Positions 60,797 to 64,000 of a stretch of DNA of 64,000 nucleotides are shown one piece after another. The stretch lies in contig JAIXMQ010000001.1 in NCBI GenBank assembly GCA_025716855.1, positions 895,501 to 959,500 of the forward strand, written 5' to 3'. Each line of letters opens with the position of its first letter. Positions within the stretch are counted from its first letter, which is position 1. The notes below the pieces were generated by a model. The model had not been told where the DNA came from. It saw nothing but the letters and a program-made list of their open reading frames with translations, and made no database searches. The position numbers were made by a program, and so were the translations under genes. Source of the DNA: Pilaira anomala. Lineage: Eukaryota; Mucoromycota; Mucoromycetes; Mucorales; Mucoraceae.

Positions 60797-62029
60797 GTTT
60801 TAAAATTTTTCAATTGACAGCACCAGCAGCACCAAAATAGTATGCGAAACAGCTCTTGTGGTTAACGCTTTTTTACTTATCACGTGCTGACCAACCGCAA
60901 TTGCGACGCAAACTAAGAATTCTGGCTTATCCACAGATGCACAATTGTAACCATTTTCGATCCACTTATCAACGAGCTTCTAGAGGTTTATCATCATTTC
61001 GGGCAACAGTTTCTCTGCCCACATTTTAGACACTTAAATTACACTCCTCCATCTACTATGTATTGAATATGGCGCGTATAATTTGCGTTTTCCATTTATC
61101 CTTCGCAATGTGTTATAATTAATACAAACAAATTTTGCTACTTGCAGAGCAATGATCTATGAAAGTTTTTTTTTACCACAACATTTGAACTACTGTGCAT
61201 AACAAATAAATGCACATACGTTTGATCCATGACGCTTACACATTTATATTAGTATTAATGTCTGTATATCCCTTCATTTTAACTTTTTAGTTTAATAAAT
61301 TCAAGACTTTAAGCTATTTATTAAAAATATTATGTGAAGTAATTGGGAGTATATGTTTTATTTATTTATTACAATTTTTGAAATGATCTATATTATATCG
61401 CCAAGTTGGCGATAGCTTCTTTTTTTTTTATGGGATTGACTTGCGCGTCCGAATTATCTTCTACTTCAAACTTTCTCTTAATACTTTAATGCTTCTTTTT
61501 GTTTTTAATTCTATTTTAAGATGTTTATATATCTATGATACTGTTTTAGATTGAAATAATGAAATATGCTGTCGTCATTATTAATATTATACCCTTCTTT
61601 TAAAGGTTTTTTGTACGTTCATCCTTGGCAATTTTGTCAAGGTAGTTAAGAGTTTCAAAACGATGTGCATGTGATGATAAAGCCATCAATATATTCACAA
61701 CTATGTCTAAGTGTTGAACAAAAAAAAAATATAATGTCAACAATGTTTGGCGCTTAAATAATTGCTGTTTATTATTAGAATTTAAGTCTGGTTACGTTGC
61801 TTTTGTTCTTTTATTTTTCTTTCTATTATTATTACAGGCTAGAATTAGACGATTGTTATTTTAATGTCATTTTTTTAAAAAATATAAATACCAAAAGATA
61901 ACCCAATAAAAATGTATAAACTGCATATGTATGTATAGTAGTTTAACTTTATGAGTCACTTTAACAGCTGCCTTAATGAAGTCATTATAACATAATATGT
62001 TGTAAAAAAAAAAAACTGAAATAAATATG
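60797..62029. other. Spacer between the inverted repeat arms
   Basis: About 1.2 kb without a credible ORF. It includes a CACGTG-like cacgtgctg near 60880 and short GC-richer pieces at 60840-61080 that may be decayed coding sequence. Possibly the body of a decayed transposable element. Confidence 0.35.
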
Positions 62030-62234
62030 AAAAAGTGACCAAATGAACTTCCAAAAAGTGATCCAATTGACATCGGAAATTCAGACCAAACATTTGACTA
62101 ATTGGACATGTTCCCAAATGGTGTGAGAAAAGCTCTGTGACACACTGCAATATTTTGCATAATTTTACTTTCCAAATCGAATGATTTGCTTTGTTTATAG
62201 TGATTTGCACACAAAAGTATTAAAGTACAAGGGT
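62030..62234 (-). repeat. Inverted repeat, right arm (coding-derived)
   Basis: Reverse-complement partner of 60608-60796. It extends from acccttgtac at 62224-62233 to the tccaattgacat block. In both arms the coding direction points inward. Confidence 0.75.
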
Positions 62235-62396
62235 GAGAATGTTTGTAGAGAGAGAAATCAGATGCATGTAAAAGAAATAAAAAAGGAACTTAAAAAGTGC
62301 TATGAAGTTGCAGATGCTAAAGATTTAATCGATGAGGGGTCTTCTTTGTGTACTATTCTAGATTGTTGTACCAACAATAGTAGATGTGATATATGA
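62181..62396 (+). pseudogene. Short ORF overlapping the repeat, probably relic
   Basis: 71 codons; from about 62240 on it reads like coding sequence (EIKKELKKCYEVADAKDLID, then CTILDCC), but it overlaps the right repeat arm and has no recognisable start context. Family unknown; could be an element-derived fragment. Confidence 0.3.
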
Positions 62397-62543
62397 GATC
62401 TATAAAAAAAAAAAACTGCCGATAAATTATTTAGGATCAGATAAACAAAATAAAAAAAGTAATATAAAAGGGAACAATTAAAGCTGCCATTTTAATCAGA
62501 TTATCCTTTACTTTTAACAACAAAGCTAAAAAAAAATTACAAT

Positions 62544-62817
62544 ATGAGCGAACCCCATCCTATTCACGACATCTTGGAAAAGTCCCACGAGGTAAGTAAT
62601 ATATAGTTTGGTTTTAAAAAAAAGTGGGATTATACTGACACATTTTGTCGCGTATTATTAAAAAAAAAAGGTTAAATCCGAAGAAGAACGTATCAAGTTA
62701 GCCGAAGAAGCCAACAAGATCCACGAAAAAGCTACTGGTCATGCCATGAAGATTGATGAACATGGTAACGTTGATACCACCAGCGAAGAAGCCAAGGGCT
62801 GCCCTGCTCTCCATTAA
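62544..62817 (+). CDS. Small conserved-looking acidic/helical protein, 64 aa
   Basis: Two exons: 62544-62591 and 62671-62817, joined in phase with GTAAGT/AAAAG. The protein is highly charged and mostly helical (SEEERIKLAEEANKIHEKA), ending in KGCPALH. No signal peptide or membrane segment. I do not recognise the family. Codon use in exon 2 is biased to C- and G-ending codons (GCC, AAG, ATC, CAC, ACC), unlike the AT-ending codons of neighbours, which suggests strong expression. The 5' leader is A-rich with an AAAAATTACAATATG start context. Confidence 0.7.
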
Positions 62818-63042
62818 ATTCTTCCTTTTGGTTGAATGATATTTATTTATTTATTCGTTTATGTAATTTCACAAAAGTTTATGTATTATTATGTAATAAA
62901 AAAAGAAAACTATTATTTCAATGAATTACTTTGATACCACTATTTTAATGCAAATATAAGATAATAAAAAAGATGGGGTGGGGGATGAATGTGGGATTTT
63001 TTTATGATACAAAAAGTTAGAAGATTAAAAGTGGTTTAGTAC

Positions 63043-64000
63043 TTATCCACTACAGCTAACACAAGCTTCAGGATTCTCAAGAGAACAGGCAATGGCAGCT
63101 AAATCATCAGCAGTCTTTTCAATTTCTTCTTCAATATCTTCCTTAGCCTCTTCACCCATAGTTAATCTCATAGCTTCAACAGGACTAGTCTTGAGGAATT
63201 GCATACCAGTCTTTAAGCCTCTGTTCCAGCTATAAAAATGCATGGAGGAAAGACGGCTATAGTTAGGTTCGGCAGAGAAAAGGTTGAGTGATTGAGATTG
63301 ATCAATAAAGGCAGCACGGTCAGCAGACATATCAATAATAACACGTTGAGAAATATCCCAAACTGTCTTATAAAGTTTCTTGAGATCATCAGAAATTGAA
63401 GGAAGCTTTTGAACACTACCATTAGATTGAATCAACATCTCCTTAACCTTGGGGTTCCACATACCACGTTCGATCAAATTCTTAAGCAAATGAGGGTTTA
63501 CTGCTTGACATTCACCAGTGTGAGAGCGGTAGGTGAAGATCATGGTTTGGTAAGGTTCGAAACTATCATTGTTGCCAAGGAATTGACTGGTAGTAGTAGT
63601 GGGCATAGGAGCAAGAAGAACAGAGTTACGAACACCATGAGCCTTGATATTAGCACGAAGGGTATTCCAGTCAAGACGATCAGAGCCTTGAACATCCCAC
63701 ATATCGTGTTGTAAAATACCTTGGCTAATAGGAGAACCTTCATAAGAAGCATAAGGACCAGACTTTTGAGCTAATTCGTTTGATGCTTCAAGAGCAGCAA
63801 AATAAACAGATTCAAAAATGTCCTTATTCAATTCACGAGCTTCAGGAGAATCAAATGGATAATGCATCATTAAAAAGACATCGGCTAAACCTTGTACACC
63901 TAAACTAAGAGGTCTATGTTTCATAGCACTAGTTTGGGCTTCTTCAATAATATAGTTATTGACATCTATCATCTTATCCAAATTCTTAATAGCAACTTTG
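63043..64000 (-). CDS. Ribonucleotide reductase large subunit, C-terminal part (partial)
   Basis: Reduces ribonucleoside diphosphates for DNA synthesis. Only the last 319 codons are in the window; the gene continues beyond 64000. Family blocks: RPLSLGVQGLADVFLMM, LAPMPTTTTSQFLGNNDSFEPY (barrel strand with P-loop-like TSQ), NPHLLKNLIERGMW, FIDQSQSLNL, EPNYSRLSSMHFYSWNRGLKTGM. The terminus EACVSCSG keeps the paired cysteines that re-reduce the active site. The stretch QTMIFTYRSHTGECQAV differs from the widely conserved SNIYTRRVLxGEFxxV pattern. Convergent with the 64-aa gene, 225 bases apart. Confidence 0.92.
   Translation of the reverse strand, partial: KVAIKNLDKMIDVNNYIIEEAQTSAMKHRPLSLGVQGLADVFLMMHYPFDSPEARELNKDIFESVYFAALEASNELAQKSGPYASYEGSPISQGILQHDMWDVQGSDRLDWNTLRANIKAHGVRNSVLLAPMPTTTTSQFLGNNDSFEPYQTMIFTYRSHTGECQAVNPHLLKNLIERGMWNPKVKEMLIQSNGSVQKLPSISDDLKKLYKTVWDISQRVIIDMSADRAAFIDQSQSLNLFSAEPNYSRLSSMHFYSWNRGLKTGMQFLKTSPVEAMRLTMGEEAKEDIEEEIEKTADDLAAIACSLENPEACVSCSG

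Overview
The window looks like nuclear DNA of an early-diverging fungus, most likely a Mucoromycota (Mucorales-type) genome. It is AT-rich, full of long A/T homopolymers, and its genes are split by many short GT-AG introns (about 50-150 nt). The gene set is eukaryotic: myosin II, HSF, RalGAP-beta, Sec1, FANCD2, SREBP, RNR1. All exon joins given here are my own conceptual splicing from donor/acceptor sequence, reading phase and family similarity; no transcript data were available.

Layout. 1-2.4 kb holds relics: a decayed Ty3/gypsy pol on the minus strand and an unidentified decayed coding repeat. 2.7-6.7 kb: a short-tailed myosin II heavy chain (+). 6.8-8.8 kb: heat-shock factor (-), divergent from an F-box/LRR gene (9.2-11.2 kb, +). 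11.4-16.1 kb: RalGAP-beta-like (-). 16.3-18.8 kb: mitochondrial ABCB8-like transporter (-). 19.3-24.4 kb: a complete-length APE-type LINE (-) inserted inside a tRNA-Lys(UUU) gene, with a 17-bp target duplication that rebuilds the tRNA. 24.4-27.6 kb: gene-free. 27.6-33.1 kb: kinesin-4-like motor (+). 33.3-35.4 kb: low-complexity protein with a PP1-docking-like motif (+). 35.6-35.9 kb: COA3-like (-), head to head with NUP54 (36.1-37.7 kb, +). 37.7-38.8 kb: tail-anchored coiled-coil protein (-). 38.8-41.9 kb: repeat relics. 41.9-44.8 kb: Sec1 (+). 45.0-46.5 kb: MBOAT lysophospholipid acyltransferase (-). 46.6-48.6 kb: Baeyer-Villiger-type flavin monooxygenase (-). 48.6-50.7 kb: gene-free. 50.7-52.7 kb: SREBP-like factor with a membrane hairpin but no C-terminal regulatory domain (+). 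52.9-58.6 kb: FANCD2 in 20 exons (-), sharing a 175-bp promoter with a serine/threonine dehydratase-like gene carrying a polyQ tail (58.8-60.5 kb, +). 60.6-62.2 kb: an inverted pair of a coding-derived repeat. 62.5-62.8 kb: a 64-aa protein gene (+). 63.0-64.0 kb: the C-terminal part of ribonucleotide reductase large subunit (-), cut by the window edge.

There is no operon logic. Neighbours are mostly convergent or divergent housekeeping genes. Possible functional links are loose: FANCD2 and RNR1 both serve DNA replication/repair, COA3 and ABCB8 are mitochondrial, and Sec1 and RalGAP-beta fit exocytosis/Ral signalling. The most unusual item is the tRNA-embedded LINE. Gene-structure curiosities include 7-nt and 18-nt microexons, a GC-AG intron, and two introns where the first AG after the pyrimidine tract must be skipped.
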